From Crotalaria pallida (Eukaryota > Streptophyta > Magnoliopsida > Fabales > Fabaceae): a stretch of DNA of 64,000 bases. The notes under the pieces were generated by a model that saw nothing but the letters and a program-made list of their open reading frames with translations, was not told the DNA's origin and did no database searches. The position numbers and the translations under genes are program-made. Of the stretch, positions 46,711 through 57,120 are shown in pieces; the stretch's first letter is position 1; every line of letters begins with the position of its first letter. Location: the NCBI GenBank assembly GCA_037953625.1, contig CM075655.1:85153501-85217500 (forward strand), given 5' to 3'.

Positions 46711-49623
46711 TGTAACACTCCTTGTATATCATCTTATTTTATAAGAAAATTAATAAGTTTATGATTACTTGGACTTGTCATTGTTGGAAAAAGATCTGAA
46801 AATGAAAATTTTCCCTTCATTTGAAAATTCCTTTTACAAAAATTAGATTAATAATGAATTTGACTAATAATATCAGAGTTTGCGGAACATAATAAATTAA
46901 TTATATTATACTCTCAAAATATATCAAGTGTAACAAGTCCATGGATACCAAATAAGTATTATTATAAAACTAAATTCATTCTATGATACATCTCTCAAAA
47001 TATGTAATATATATATACTACTAAAAATAGAGATGTTATAGAGCTGGTCACTGGTCCTCTGTCCAAACATCCATTTGGCCGGATCTTCGATATCTGCACA
47101 AAGGGTTCCCAACCCACACTATCTATACTCTGCATGCACCTAAGGGTCATCTCCCTTCATTGACTTTTGTGCAAGCTAGATATACGATCAACACCTAATA
47201 AGGGCATGGGGGTTAGCTATACCTATTCGCATAATCAAATGAGAATAAAACTAACATACACAAGTAATCAGGTAGCAAATCAAAATGCATAACCATATGA
47301 GCACACCCGGTTAATCATAATAAGTCTTTCAATGCAGGTGGCATGATGCATGCTTTCTATCTCACAATCCTGAGGCCTCCAATACTAATCAATCTCGGAC
47401 GTCCATCCAATACAGCAATGTGTTCCCAGAACACTATCATACGTTCCCAGAACATATAGCAAACCATACTTGGAATATAAACAAGCACCACTCCCAGAGT
47501 GTGCATCACATTCCCAGAACGTATAGCAAACCATACTTGGAATATAAACAAGCACCACTCCCAGAGTGTGCATCACGTTCCCAGAACGTATCAAAGAAAC
47601 CATGTCCTAGACACTGGCCACATTCCTAGAATGTGTCATCAAGCAGGTTGCATACCAGTTTGTTCCCAGAACACATCAAAGAAACCATGTCCCAGACACT
47701 GGCCACATTCCCAGAATGTGTCATCAAGTAGGTTGCATCAATTTGGTACTCCCAGAGTACCCTCCTCATGTTCCCAGAACATGACAAACGATCCTTGCCA
47801 ACCTATTTCATCACCTTTCACCATGCATGAATGCACACATAGTTATTAAGGTTGGTCTTTCCATTAATTCCATTATTATGACTTAGAAAACACAACTTCT
47901 GAATGATATCTTAGGTATAACTTTACTCATAAAATTTACCCTTGAATTTGTTAAACATATCCTCATAGACCTGGATTGAAAGAATATAATCATTGGTATT
48001 AACAATCCTTACTCAAAAACTTAACTTTTATTTTTAAGTTCTCGGGTACTAACCGGTTACATCATAACCTAACCGGTTAGAATTACAGACCTGAACTTAA
48101 AACCACTGATTTTCAAAGAATCTTTTCTTGAATTCTCCACTCAATCCAATAACAAAGTCTTAGCATAACAGAATACCTCAAGTTCAACACATAATATCAT
48201 TCAAAAGATCTAAGTCATAATCCAATTTCATTTATGCATAATTTCCTCTTGAAATTATCATTTAATATTATGGTATTAACTCATCACCTCCAATCTAAAC
48301 CAAACAGTGCTCAATCACATAGTTTTAGATTGGTTTTTATATGAAATTCTAGCTTAAACTTGAGTATAAATGGTATGAACACTTAGCCAATTTCAGAAAT
48401 CTTTTTCTTTTGAAAAGTGACAGTATCTAACCGGTTACAGCCTCAGACTAACCCGTTAAATTATGCAGAAAATACACCGAAAATTGGGGTTTTGCATACC
48501 ATTCTTTCCAATACTCAAATCTAACCTATTTTCATCATTAACCAAAGTTTAATACCTTAAAGTACACATGTTTAAACACTTAAACATATCACAAATTCAT
48601 GCATGCAAAATCATCATACCCAAAAGTGCACAATTCACATATTTCACAACTTAATGCATCAATTCACATAATATCCAAATAAGTCATGAAATTGTCATCA
48701 CAATAGCTTGCATGCATCATATTATAATTGCTCAAAATCAGAAATGAGCTAAAGTTGGCCTCCAAGCCATAAAACTAATTCAAGCTATGCCCTTAGAGTC
48801 TCTTGGTGACTCATCCTATTTACCAAACATGTTTATCCTCACTCTAGCAAATAGTAAGCTTCCCCCTTACCTCTAAGTTGTTCTTGATGAGTTTAATCAC
48901 TGGAATTTGCAAGATCTCCCCAGAATCCACAATCTCTATTTTTAGCCAACAACAGGTTCGACAGGGTCCAAAAACTATAAGATTTGACACATGAAATGGA
49001 CAAACAAATTGGGGAAAACCATCAATAATCACTCTATGAAACATGCACTAAAGAGTTGAACAGACTTGAGACTCAAAAAGTGTGTATACTTACTCAAATC
49101 GAAGCTTGAAGTAAGCTCCAGAAATTCAGAATCAGTGTTGACAGCTTCAACACCCTTACTTTGCAAGCTTCGTTCTCTCGATTCAGGGACGACTCTCAAC
49201 TCACAATTTTTAAGTCAATACAAAGCCCTTGATTTAATCTTTGTAGAAGTGTATCACTCACACTCTAACTCACAAGGACAAGAGAGAATCGAAGGAATGA
49301 ATTCGGGAACCCTAAAATAGAGCAGAATTTCAACTTAGAGCAAAAATGGGTTTCATTTCATCAACACAAGGCTATATATAGAAAAATCAGAGTTCCATGC
49401 ATGTTGACACGTCTTTCCCCACTAAGATTAACATGATTTCGTGGCGAATTCTGGGTTAAAACGCGTGATTACTCATCAAACGCACTAACCCAGTTTCTGA
49501 GTTCATCGTGTAACCGGTTACAGAGCCCTTCTAATCGGTTACATACAGATAAAACTTCAAAAATTAATAACTGTTATAACTAATTTCTTTGTTATTTGGG
49601 AGACGAAAATTAGGGGTGTTACA
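46711..49623 (-). repeat. 5' LTR of element G
   Basis: 2913 bp, starting TGTAACACTCC and ending GGGGTGTTACA. It matches the other LTR except for about 1.5% substitutions (first kilobase) and a ~200-bp deletion near 49568 with AATAA microhomology at its edges. It carries the CCCAGAAC array (47426-47772) and ACCGGT pairs at 48048-48080, 48428-48459 and 49510-49543. Confidence 0.88.
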
Positions 49624-49712
49624 ACGAGGACAGTGAAGGTGGTGGTTGGAGTGAAGAGGATGGTGAGGATGGGTATGATGCCATAGGAGACCCGGACTTC
49701 GAAGTTCAGTGA
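49624..49712 (+). pseudogene. FAR1/FHY3-related gene, last 28 codons
   Basis: Directly after the ACGAG duplication the reading frame of the segment ending at 34405 resumes in phase (DSEGGGWSEEDGEDGYDA) and ends with TGA at 49710-49712 after DFEVQ. This shows that element G inserted in the acidic C-terminal tail. Confidence 0.8.
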
Positions 49713-50018
49713 AGGTTTGTTTTATTATTACACTTATCTTAAGGGTTATTCTGAAAATATGTGCTCTCTCTAACTAATATCCCAGCTAGATAGTGATGTC
49801 GGAGAAAGATGTAATTCCGACTGTCATCTGTCCTTATATATATATGATTTTCCGAGTCTCATGTGTCGGAATATATATGATTTTCGAATCTGTTGTGTTG
49901 GAAACTAATCTCGAGTCCATTTTACTTTTGCTTGAATTTGGGTTTACTCACATGTTTCCTTTGTGTATCATAGGTTGACCAAGGGGACAGGTGGTAGGAA
50001 GGAAATGGAATTGGAATC
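49713..50018. other. 3' flank of the FAR1-like gene
   Basis: AT-rich and presumably 3' UTR and flank. The last five bases (GAATC) are the left duplication of the copia element. Confidence 0.45.
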
Positions 50019-50331
50019 TGTGAATTCAATGCTCCTAATTATGTGGATTATGTTTTGATGATGACAAAATAATTAACAAATCATGCCTTGAAGATATTGC
50101 AACATCAACATCAACAAGAAGTCAAGAAAAGAAGACAAGTGCCCAATCATTCTCAATCAAATATTAATTGTAAATTTCTAATTTATGTTGAGAGTGGTTG
50201 AGAGTGGGTAGAAATAGTTAGTCTCTTCTAGGAATAAATTTTTATATGTTTATTAAGTTGAGATTGACCAAAAATTAATACTTGAGAGGAAAAATAAAAT
50301 TGAAAAATAATTTTTCCCATATCTGATCAAA

Positions 50332-50495
50332 ATACTCGAGTATTTTGATAAAGACTCGAGTATATACTCGAGTATTTATAGAAAAACTCGAGTATTTGTG
50401 CCAGGTCAGCAATTATGACCGTTAGTCTTGTTCGTGCACCAATTCACTCGTGACCGACCAAAAAGACTCGAGTTTTTACCAAAAGACTCGAGTAT
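50332..50495. repeat. CTCGAG palindrome cluster in the copia 5' LTR
   Basis: Six ACTCGAGT copies. Starts are 20, 12 and 20 bp apart in the first four and 20 bp apart in the last two. A repeated GTCAGCAAxxATGA(C/A)CGTT phrase follows each subcluster. The copies at 58224-58387 in the 3' LTR are identical. Confidence 0.88.
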
Positions 50496-51385
50496 TTTTG
50501 TCCAGTCAGCAAAAATGAACGTTGGAGAAACTCAAAAACCCAATTGAGGGCATTTGAGTCTCATCCAACCCAAGAGAGCAATTCAGAACCTTATTGTAAA
50601 ATTTCTCTTTGAATTTGTGCAAGAACAAACAAGACAACAAGATCATATTGATTCAAGCTTTCTTAATTTCCTCTTCTCAAGTGTTAATTCCCAAAAAGCT
50701 CAACTTCTCACTCATATTGTCATTTTATTCCAAGTTGAGTTTTAGGCCTCAATTCTTACATTGAGCTGTGCTTATTTGTACTAATCCATTGTGAGATTAG
50801 TAATACACATACAAAAAGCTTGATTATTCAAAGTCTTGGATTGTTCCCAAGCAAACCCTAAGTGGCTTAGGGTGTTGGAAGTCTTGAGAGGTTCTCAAGC
50901 ACAAGACTAGGAGGTTCCTAGCCCGGTGGAGTTTCTTGAAGGGAGTTCAAGGAAGCTTTGTGAAGAGTTCTTCAATCACCGGAATCAAATTGGGGTAGAA
51001 ATCAAGAGTTTGGTACACTCTTGAAAGGGTTAGGTTGAGTGAGGCCATTCTCAAGCAATCCTTTGTAATTTCTAACAATTTGATTATTAGTAGAAACTCC
51101 TAAGTGATTAGGAGGACTGGATGTAGCTCATTGTTGGAGTGAACCAGGATAAAATTGCTTGAGTGTTGGTTTATTGCTTTTAATCTACTTTCTAGCTCAA
51201 TAGACTTAAGTCATTTCAATCAATTAGCATTTATACAATTAGGTAGCAAGTTCAAGGAATCTTTGTGTTAAAAGTTATTTAGATTACTTGCTATTCTGTT
51301 GGATAAGTTCCTGTTTATTATTGAATTGATTTGAGTTAAATTGCTGAATTTTCGTTTCTGGTTTTTCTGCTATCTGATAGTAAAA

Positions 51386-51457
51386 ACTCGAGTATTTCAG
51401 AAAAGACTCGAGTTGTTCATCCTGAAAAACTCGAGTATTTAACAAAAGACTCGAGTC
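51386..51457. repeat. Second CTCGAG cluster in the copia 5' LTR
   Basis: Four ACTCGAGT copies as two pairs, 20 bp start to start within each pair and 23 bp between pairs. The equivalent in the 3' LTR is at 59278-59349. Confidence 0.88.
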
Positions 51458-51593
51458 TTTTGTTTCTGATTCCAGAAAATTCAGTCTAAGCTCCATTCTT
51501 CAATTATCAATCGAAATATTTGGTATTAGTGCTTCAAAATACTATTCACCCCCCTCTAGTATTTGCCTAGCCCGCTTGTTGGTTTCCAACAAG

Positions 51594-51605
51594 TGGTATC
51601 AGAGC
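51594..51605 (+). other. Primer-binding site of copia element 1
   Basis: TGGTATCAGAGC, two bases after the 5' LTR, complementary to initiator methionine tRNA. Confidence 0.9.
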
Positions 51606-51661
51606 TCGGTCGAAAGATCGAGTGTAACAACTTTTTCGAAAAAGATCCTTTTGGAAACTTA

Positions 51662-53440
51662 ATGGGCTCTAGCAATAACTTTGGTGGAGAAGGAGCTTCA
51701 ATAAACCGTCCTCCACTATTTAATGGTGAAGGATATGTTTATTGGAAAACTCGCATGAAAGTTTTTATTGAAGCAATTGATATGGATATTTGGGATGCAA
51801 TTGAAAATGGTCCTTTCATTCCCAAAAAGAAAATAAATGATGAAATTGTTGAAATTCCAAGGAGTAGTTGGAATGATGATGAAAAGAGAAAAGTCTCATT
51901 TGATTTAAAAGCTAAAAACATCATCTTTTCGGCTCTATCCCATGATGAATTTTATAGAGTTTCCCAATGTAAATCGGCAAAAGAAATGTGGGATACTTTG
52001 CAAGTCACACATGAGGGAACAAGTGAGGTTAGAGATGCAAGATTGAATTCTCTAACTCACGAATATGAATTGTTCCACATGTTGCCAAATGAAACCATTA
52101 GTGACTTGCAAAAGCGATTCTCTCACATTGTTAATCATTTGATTTCCTTGGGAAAAGTATTTCGCAATGGTGAAACTACTAACAAAATTCTAAGATGTCT
52201 TGATAGGAGTTGGCAACCCAAGGTAACCGCCATCAAGGAATCTAGAGACATAAATAGCATGGACTTAGCCACTTTGTTTGGCAAACTCCAAGAGCATGAG
52301 ATGGAGCTTACAAGACTTGGGATGCATGAGGAATCGGACAAAAAGAAAAAGAGCATAGCACTCAAAGCTTCAACCAAAGCTACAAAAGAAGTTGAAGAAT
52401 GCTCTACAAGTGGAGATTCCGATGGTGAACCAAATCAAGAAGAATTTGGGATGTTTGTGAAAAGATTCAACAAATTCTTCAAAGGGAAGAAAGGTGGATC
52501 TTCATCCAATTTCAAGAGAACCAAAGACTCCAAACAAAGAGAAAAGAGTACCAATGATGGAGTTAAGTGTCATGAATGTGGAGGGGTTGGTCACATAAGA
52601 ATGGAATGTGCCACATTCTTGAAGAAGAATGACAAGAAGACCCAAGAGACCAAAGGGAAGCGTGCATACATTGTTTGGGATGCACCGGAGAAGAGCAATG
52701 AATCATCTTCAAGTAGTTCCGGTGATGAAAATGCAAACCTTTGTCTCATGGCCAAGAACAATCATGAGTCCTCATCAAGAGCTAATCACGGCATGAGTGA
52801 AAGTGATGATGAGGTAACCTCTAGTTCTTCTTGTTCCTCTTCAAACTCCATTTCATATGATGATTTGCAAGAAGCCTACAATGAAATGTTAATTCAATTT
52901 AAAAGGCTTGCTAAAATTAATAAGGAAAAAGGAAAGAAAATTTTGGAGTTTCAACATGAAATTGATGAATTGCAAAAATCTATAAATGAGTTGAAACTTC
53001 AAAATGAATCCTTGGAACTTATTAATTCTAGTCATCAAAGTGATTGTGGAAATCATGAGGAAATTATCACTTCATGTGAGAGATGTGATGATCTTGAAAA
53101 AGAAGTGAAAGAGTTGAAAAACAAACTCACAATCTCACATAGTGATAGAAACCTCAACCGGTTGTTGAACTCTCAAAGACATAATCACAACAAAACCGGT
53201 TTAGGATATGTTCATAAAAAGGACAAAAAGTACAAGGTGGTTGGAACATTTTCTAAGAAAAATTCATCAAAGAGACCAACTTGTACTTATTGTGGAAAAG
53301 TTGGACATATCAACATTGAGTGCCATATTAAGAAGTTTGAAATGAATAAGGGCACTTATATGTGGATTAAGAAGGGAGAAAGTCCCAACACTAACCCTAA
53401 GGGACCCAACATTGTTTGGGTACCCAAAGTGAACAAGTGA
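51662..53440 (+). CDS. gag: Copia gag polyprotein
   Basis: 592 residues from ATG 51662 (MGSSNNFGGEG) to TGA 53438-53440. The N-terminal copia gag domain (about residues 15-230) includes NRPPLFNGEGYVYWKTRM and the conserved CKSAKEMWDTLQ. Then come a Lys-rich linker, a CCHC zinc knuckle at about 303 (CHECGGVGHIRMEC), a Ser/acidic stretch, a predicted coiled coil (about 420-500, heptad-like Leu/Ile with Lys/Glu) and a second zinc knuckle at about 540 (CTYCGKVGHINIEC). Gag packages the element RNA in virus-like particles. It is longer than typical copia gag, as in Sireviruses. The frame remains open upstream to about 51563, but that part overlaps the LTR end and primer site, so 51662 is preferred. 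Confidence 0.9.
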   Translation: MGSSNNFGGEGASINRPPLFNGEGYVYWKTRMKVFIEAIDMDIWDAIENGPFIPKKKINDEIVEIPRSSWNDDEKRKVSFDLKAKNIIFSALSHDEFYRVSQCKSAKEMWDTLQVTHEGTSEVRDARLNSLTHEYELFHMLPNETISDLQKRFSHIVNHLISLGKVFRNGETTNKILRCLDRSWQPKVTAIKESRDINSMDLATLFGKLQEHEMELTRLGMHEESDKKKKSIALKASTKATKEVEECSTSGDSDGEPNQEEFGMFVKRFNKFFKGKKGGSSSNFKRTKDSKQREKSTNDGVKCHECGGVGHIRMECATFLKKNDKKTQETKGKRAYIVWDAPEKSNESSSSSSGDENANLCLMAKNNHESSSRANHGMSESDDEVTSSSSCSSSNSISYDDLQEAYNEMLIQFKRLAKINKEKGKKILEFQHEIDELQKSINELKLQNESLELINSSHQSDCGNHEEIITSCERCDDLEKEVKELKNKLTISHSDRNLNRLLNSQRHNHNKTGLGYVHKKDKKYKVVGTFSKKNSSKRPTCTYCGKVGHINIECHIKKFEMNKGTYMWIKKGESPNTNPKGPNIVWVPKVNK

Positions 53441-53453
53441 TTTCATTTTGTAG

Positions 53454-56400
53454 GTGTGTCTTCGAACGGGAAAACAATTGTGGTATCTTGATAGTGGATG
53501 TTCGAAGCACATGACGGGAGATAAGCGGCACTTCATTGAGCTTACTCCAAAGGAAAAGGGTTATGTCACTTATGGGGACAACAACAAAGGCAAAATCCTT
53601 GGTATTGGTAAAATCGGAAACTCTTCAAACTTGATTATTGATAATGTGCTCTATGTTCAAGGATTAGAACATAATCTCTTGAGCATAAGCCAATTATGTG
53701 ATATTGGTAATCATGTAGTTTTTACCTCTACCCATTGCCTCATTAAAAGTGACAAAGATGAATCAATCAAATTTGTTGGTAGAAGGTCAAATAATACTTA
53801 CTTAGTTGATTTGAACAAAGTCACTTCTTTGGTCTCTACTTGTTTAGTGAGCAAAGAAAATGACACTTGGTTATGGCATCGTAGGACCGCTCATATTAAT
53901 GTAAACCAATTGAAGAAAATACAATCTAAAGATCTAGTAGTTGGTTTACCAAAGCTAAATTTTTCTATTGAAGGTGTTTGTTCTCCTTGCAAGAAATGTA
54001 AACAAACTAAAAACACCTTTGGATCAAAAATGGCGATGTCCACATCAAGGCCATTAGAAATGCTTCATATGGACTTGTTTGGACCATCACAAGTAAAAAG
54101 CTTTGGTGGCAACTATTATGCATTGGTGATTGTTGATGACTTCTCTAGGTTTACTTGGACTTTATTTTTAACTACTAAGAGTGAGACCTACAAATCTTTT
54201 AAACATCATGTCAAACTTTTGCAAAACCAAGTAAATCAAAAAGTAATTATTATTCGAACCGATCATGGTGGTGAATTCGAAAACCACAAATTTGATAGAT
54301 TTTGTGCTAAAAATGGTATTGAGCATCAATTCTCCGCACCAAGGACTCCGGAACAAAACGGAGTGGTAGAGCGGAAAAATAGGGTGCTAGAGGAACTTGC
54401 TAGAACCATGTTAAATGATTCTCAAGTACCTCAATATTTTTGGGCCGATGCCGTCAATACGGCTTGTTATGTTTTAAATCGTATTTTGATAAGGCCCTCT
54501 TTGGATAAAACCCCCTATGAACTTTACAAGGGAAGAAAGCCAAATATATCTCATTTTCATGTCTTCGGATGCCAAGTTTTTGTTTTAAATAATGGAAAAG
54601 AACACCTTGGCAAGTTTGATTCCAAATCCGATGAAGGCATATTTTTAGGCTATTCTTCTCATAGTAAAGCTTATAGAATTTTCAATAAAAGAACTTTAAC
54701 TATTGAGGAATCAATTCATGTGGTTTTTAATGAGTCTTCAAAAGAAGATAGTGTTTTATGTGATGCTAGTGAAGATGGCATTGACTTTTCAAAAGAAGAA
54801 AAAGAGAGAGAGAAATCAAAAGTTGATGAAGGAGAGGTAAGGGAAGAACTTCCTCCAACTTGGAAATCGGTCAAGGCTCATCCTATAGACAAAGTCATAG
54901 GAGATATGTCAAAGGGAGTACTTACTCGTAGGTCTATTCAAAACATTTGCCACTATGTCTCATTTGTTTCTCAAATTGAACCCGATTCAATTAAAAAGGC
55001 CATTGAGGATGATCATTGGGTTCTTGCTATGCAAGAAGAATTAAACCAATTTGAAAGAAATGAAGTTTGGGATCTAGTCCCTAAACCCGATGATCATACC
55101 ATAATTGGTACTAAATGGATTTATAGAAACAAACTTGATGAATCCGAGTTGATTATAAGAAACAAAGCTAGACTAGTAGCTCAAGGGTACAACCAAGAGG
55201 AAGGTATCGATTATGATGAGACCTTTGCTCCGGTTGCACGTCTTGAAGCAATCCGAATTTTACTTGCTTATGCTTCAATCATGAAATTCACTTTATATCA
55301 AATGGATGTTAAAAGTGCTTTCTTGAATGGGTTTATAAATGAAGAAGTGTATGTCAAACAACCCCCCGGTTTTGAAAATAGTGAATTTCCAAACCATGTT
55401 TATAAATTGAAAAAGGCACTCTATGGATTGAAACAAGCTCCTAGAGCTTGGTATGATCGATTGAGTTCTTTTCTATTAGAAAACAAGTTTCAAAGAGGGA
55501 AGGTTGATAATACATTATTTATTTATAAAACCAAGGATGACATTTTGTTAGTACAAATCTATGTTGATGATATCATTTTCGGTGCTACTAACGTGTCTCT
55601 TTGTAGAAAGTTTTCAAATTTGATGAAAAAGGAATTTGAAATGTCAATGATGGGAGAACTCAAGTTCTTCCTAGGCTTACAAATAAAGCAAGTCAAGGAG
55701 GGGATATTTGTGCATCAAGGGAAATATTGCAAAGAGCTCCTTGAGAAATTCGGATTGGACAAGTGCAAGGAAGCCTACACTCCAATGAGCACATCATGCT
55801 ACCTAGACAAGGATGAACAAGGTACACCGGTTGATGTTAGTAAGTATAGGGGTATGATAGGTAGTCTCCTATATCTCACTGCATATAGACCGGATATTAT
55901 GTTTAGTGTATGCATGTGTGCTAGATTTCAAGCTAATCCTAAAGAATCTCACCTATCCGCAGTTAAACATATATTTAAGTATCTAAAAGGAACAATTAAC
56001 ACTGGTTTATGGTATCCTGCTGATGCCAATCTTAGTTTAGTTGGTTACTCGGATTCCGACTTCGCGGGATGCAAGCTTGATCGCAAAAGCACCAGTGGTA
56101 CTTGCCATTTCTTGGGAAGTTCATTGGTGTCATGGTTTTCTAAAAAGCAAGCTTGTGTCGCTCTTTCTACCGCCGAAGCGGAATATATCGCAACCGGTAG
56201 TTGTTGTGCTCAACTGTTATGGATGAAACAACAATTATCGGATTTTGGTTTGAAACTTGAAAATATTCCGATTAGATGCGATAACACGAGTGCAATCAAT
56301 TTGACTAAGAATCCGGTGTATCACTCAAGAACTAAACACATTGAAATAAGACATCACTTTTTAAGAGATCATGTACAAAAGGGTGATTGCACAATTGAAT

Positions 56401-56513
56401 TTGTCAGTACCACAAATCAATTAGCTGACATTTTTACAAAACCTCTACCAAGGGACACCTTTTATCATATTAGGAGAGAACTTGGTATTTTAGATGAAGC
56501 TAATATAGGCTAA
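53454..56513 (+). CDS. pol: Copia pol polyprotein (protease, integrase, reverse transcriptase, RNase H)
   Basis: 1019 residues with no stop, ending TAG-free until TAA at 56511-56513. Protease active site LDSGCSKHMTG is near residue 12. The GAG-pre-integrase motif is around 142. The integrase has the DD35E triad (HMDLFGP near 204, RTDHGGEFE near 267, NGVVERKNR). RT has QMDVKSAFLNG and the YVDD box near 703. RNase H has GYSDSDFAGC near 863, STAEAEY and ADIFTKPLPRD near the end. Integrase before RT is the copia order. It lies in a different frame from gag: gag stops at 53440, and the pol frame has a TAG at 53451-53453, so expression needs a frameshift plus readthrough, re-initiation or splicing. 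All catalytic motifs look intact. Confidence 0.93.
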   Translation: MCLRTGKQLWYLDSGCSKHMTGDKRHFIELTPKEKGYVTYGDNNKGKILGIGKIGNSSNLIIDNVLYVQGLEHNLLSISQLCDIGNHVVFTSTHCLIKSDKDESIKFVGRRSNNTYLVDLNKVTSLVSTCLVSKENDTWLWHRRTAHINVNQLKKIQSKDLVVGLPKLNFSIEGVCSPCKKCKQTKNTFGSKMAMSTSRPLEMLHMDLFGPSQVKSFGGNYYALVIVDDFSRFTWTLFLTTKSETYKSFKHHVKLLQNQVNQKVIIIRTDHGGEFENHKFDRFCAKNGIEHQFSAPRTPEQNGVVERKNRVLEELARTMLNDSQVPQYFWADAVNTACYVLNRILIRPSLDKTPYELYKGRKPNISHFHVFGCQVFVLNNGKEHLGKFDSKSDEGIFLGYSSHSKAYRIFNKRTLTIEESIHVVFNESSKEDSVLCDASEDGIDFSKEEKEREKSKVDEGEVREELPPTWKSVKAHPIDKVIGDMSKGVLTRRSIQNICHYVSFVSQIEPDSIKKAIEDDHWVLAMQEELNQFERNEVWDLVPKPDDHTIIGTKWIYRNKLDESELIIRNKARLVAQGYNQEEGIDYDETFAPVARLEAIRILLAYASIMKFTLYQMDVKSAFLNGFINEEVYVKQPPGFENSEFPNHVYKLKKALYGLKQAPRAWYDRLSSFLLENKFQRGKVDNTLFIYKTKDDILLVQIYVDDIIFGATNVSLCRKFSNLMKKEFEMSMMGELKFFLGLQIKQVKEGIFVHQGKYCKELLEKFGLDKCKEAYTPMSTSCYLDKDEQGTPVDVSKYRGMIGSLLYLTAYRPDIMFSVCMCARFQANPKESHLSAVKHIFKYLKGTINTGLWYPADANLSLVGYSDSDFAGCKLDRKSTSGTCHFLGSSLVSWFSKKQACVALSTAEAEYIATGSCCAQLLWMKQQLSDFGLKLENIPIRCDNTSAINLTKNPVYHSRTKHIEIRHHFLRDHVQKGDCTIEFVSTTNQLADIFTKPLPRDTFYHIRRELGILDEANIG

Positions 56514-56727
56514 TTGCATTGTGTGTCATTTTTTTTGAAAAATCACCATATTAGTCTTACTCTAATGTGTTATTGATTCTTAGTTAAATTGTCCTTGATG
56601 ATATTTGAAATTGTATATGTTAATTGTGTGTGATTCTGTACTGTATTCCAAGTTGGTAGTGAAGCATTTGTATTTGATTTGTGTTTGGTCTTTTAAAACT
56701 GAGTTTTTACTTTCTGTTCTGTCAAAA

Positions 56728-57120
56728 TACTCGAGTTTTTCCAAAAACACTCGAGTATTTTAATTCAAAATTAAATCAGTTTTAAATTGAAAAAGTTTTT
56801 AATCAGGGTCTGATAAAAATACTCGAGTGTTTCTAAAAACACTCGAGTCTTCATTAAAATACTCGAGTGTTTTTCAAAACACTCGAGTCTTTCGAAACCC
56901 CCAATTTTTGAACTTTCAGACCAAACTCGAGTATTTTCCAAAAAACTCGAGTTTTTTGCGTTTTTCTGAAATTTGAACTTTCGGACCAAACTCGAGTTTT
57001 TCAATTTTTACTCGACTTTTCTGGGAAATCTGGGCTGAGTCACGACCGACTCGAATATATTTTCAAAAACTCGAGTATATCCTAAAGAACAACTCTAGTA
57101 TTTATGAATATAATCGAGTA
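56728..57120. repeat. Internal CTCGAG palindrome field of copia element 1
   Basis: Over ten ACTCGAGT or degenerate copies (ACTCGACT, ACTCGAAT, AATCGAGT), many about 20 bp apart. They lie between pol and the polypurine tract, the region where Sireviruses are reported to carry conserved palindromes. Confidence 0.8.

Larger units (their letters stand above)
34406..49623 (-). mobile_element. Ty3-gypsy element G (probable Tekay/Del-like chromovirus), full-length structure but decayed
   Basis: The 15,218-bp element is flanked by a perfect duplication ACGAG (34401-34405 and 49624-49628). LTRs are 34406-37520 and 46711-49623. The primer site (46692-46704) and purine tract (37521-37540) show that it is on the minus strand. 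The integrase and RNase H wording and the 3-kb LTRs suggest the Tekay/Del lineage. pol has several stops, gag is mostly missing, and a 4448-bp CACTA element sits inside. The LTRs differ by roughly 1.5% over the first kilobase compared by eye, so the insertion is fairly recent. Confidence 0.88.
50019..51591 (+). repeat. 5' LTR of copia element 1
   Basis: 1573 bp, TGTGAATTCAATGCTCC to GGTTTCCAACA. It carries two CTCGAG clusters (50332-50495 and 51386-51457). Confidence 0.93.
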
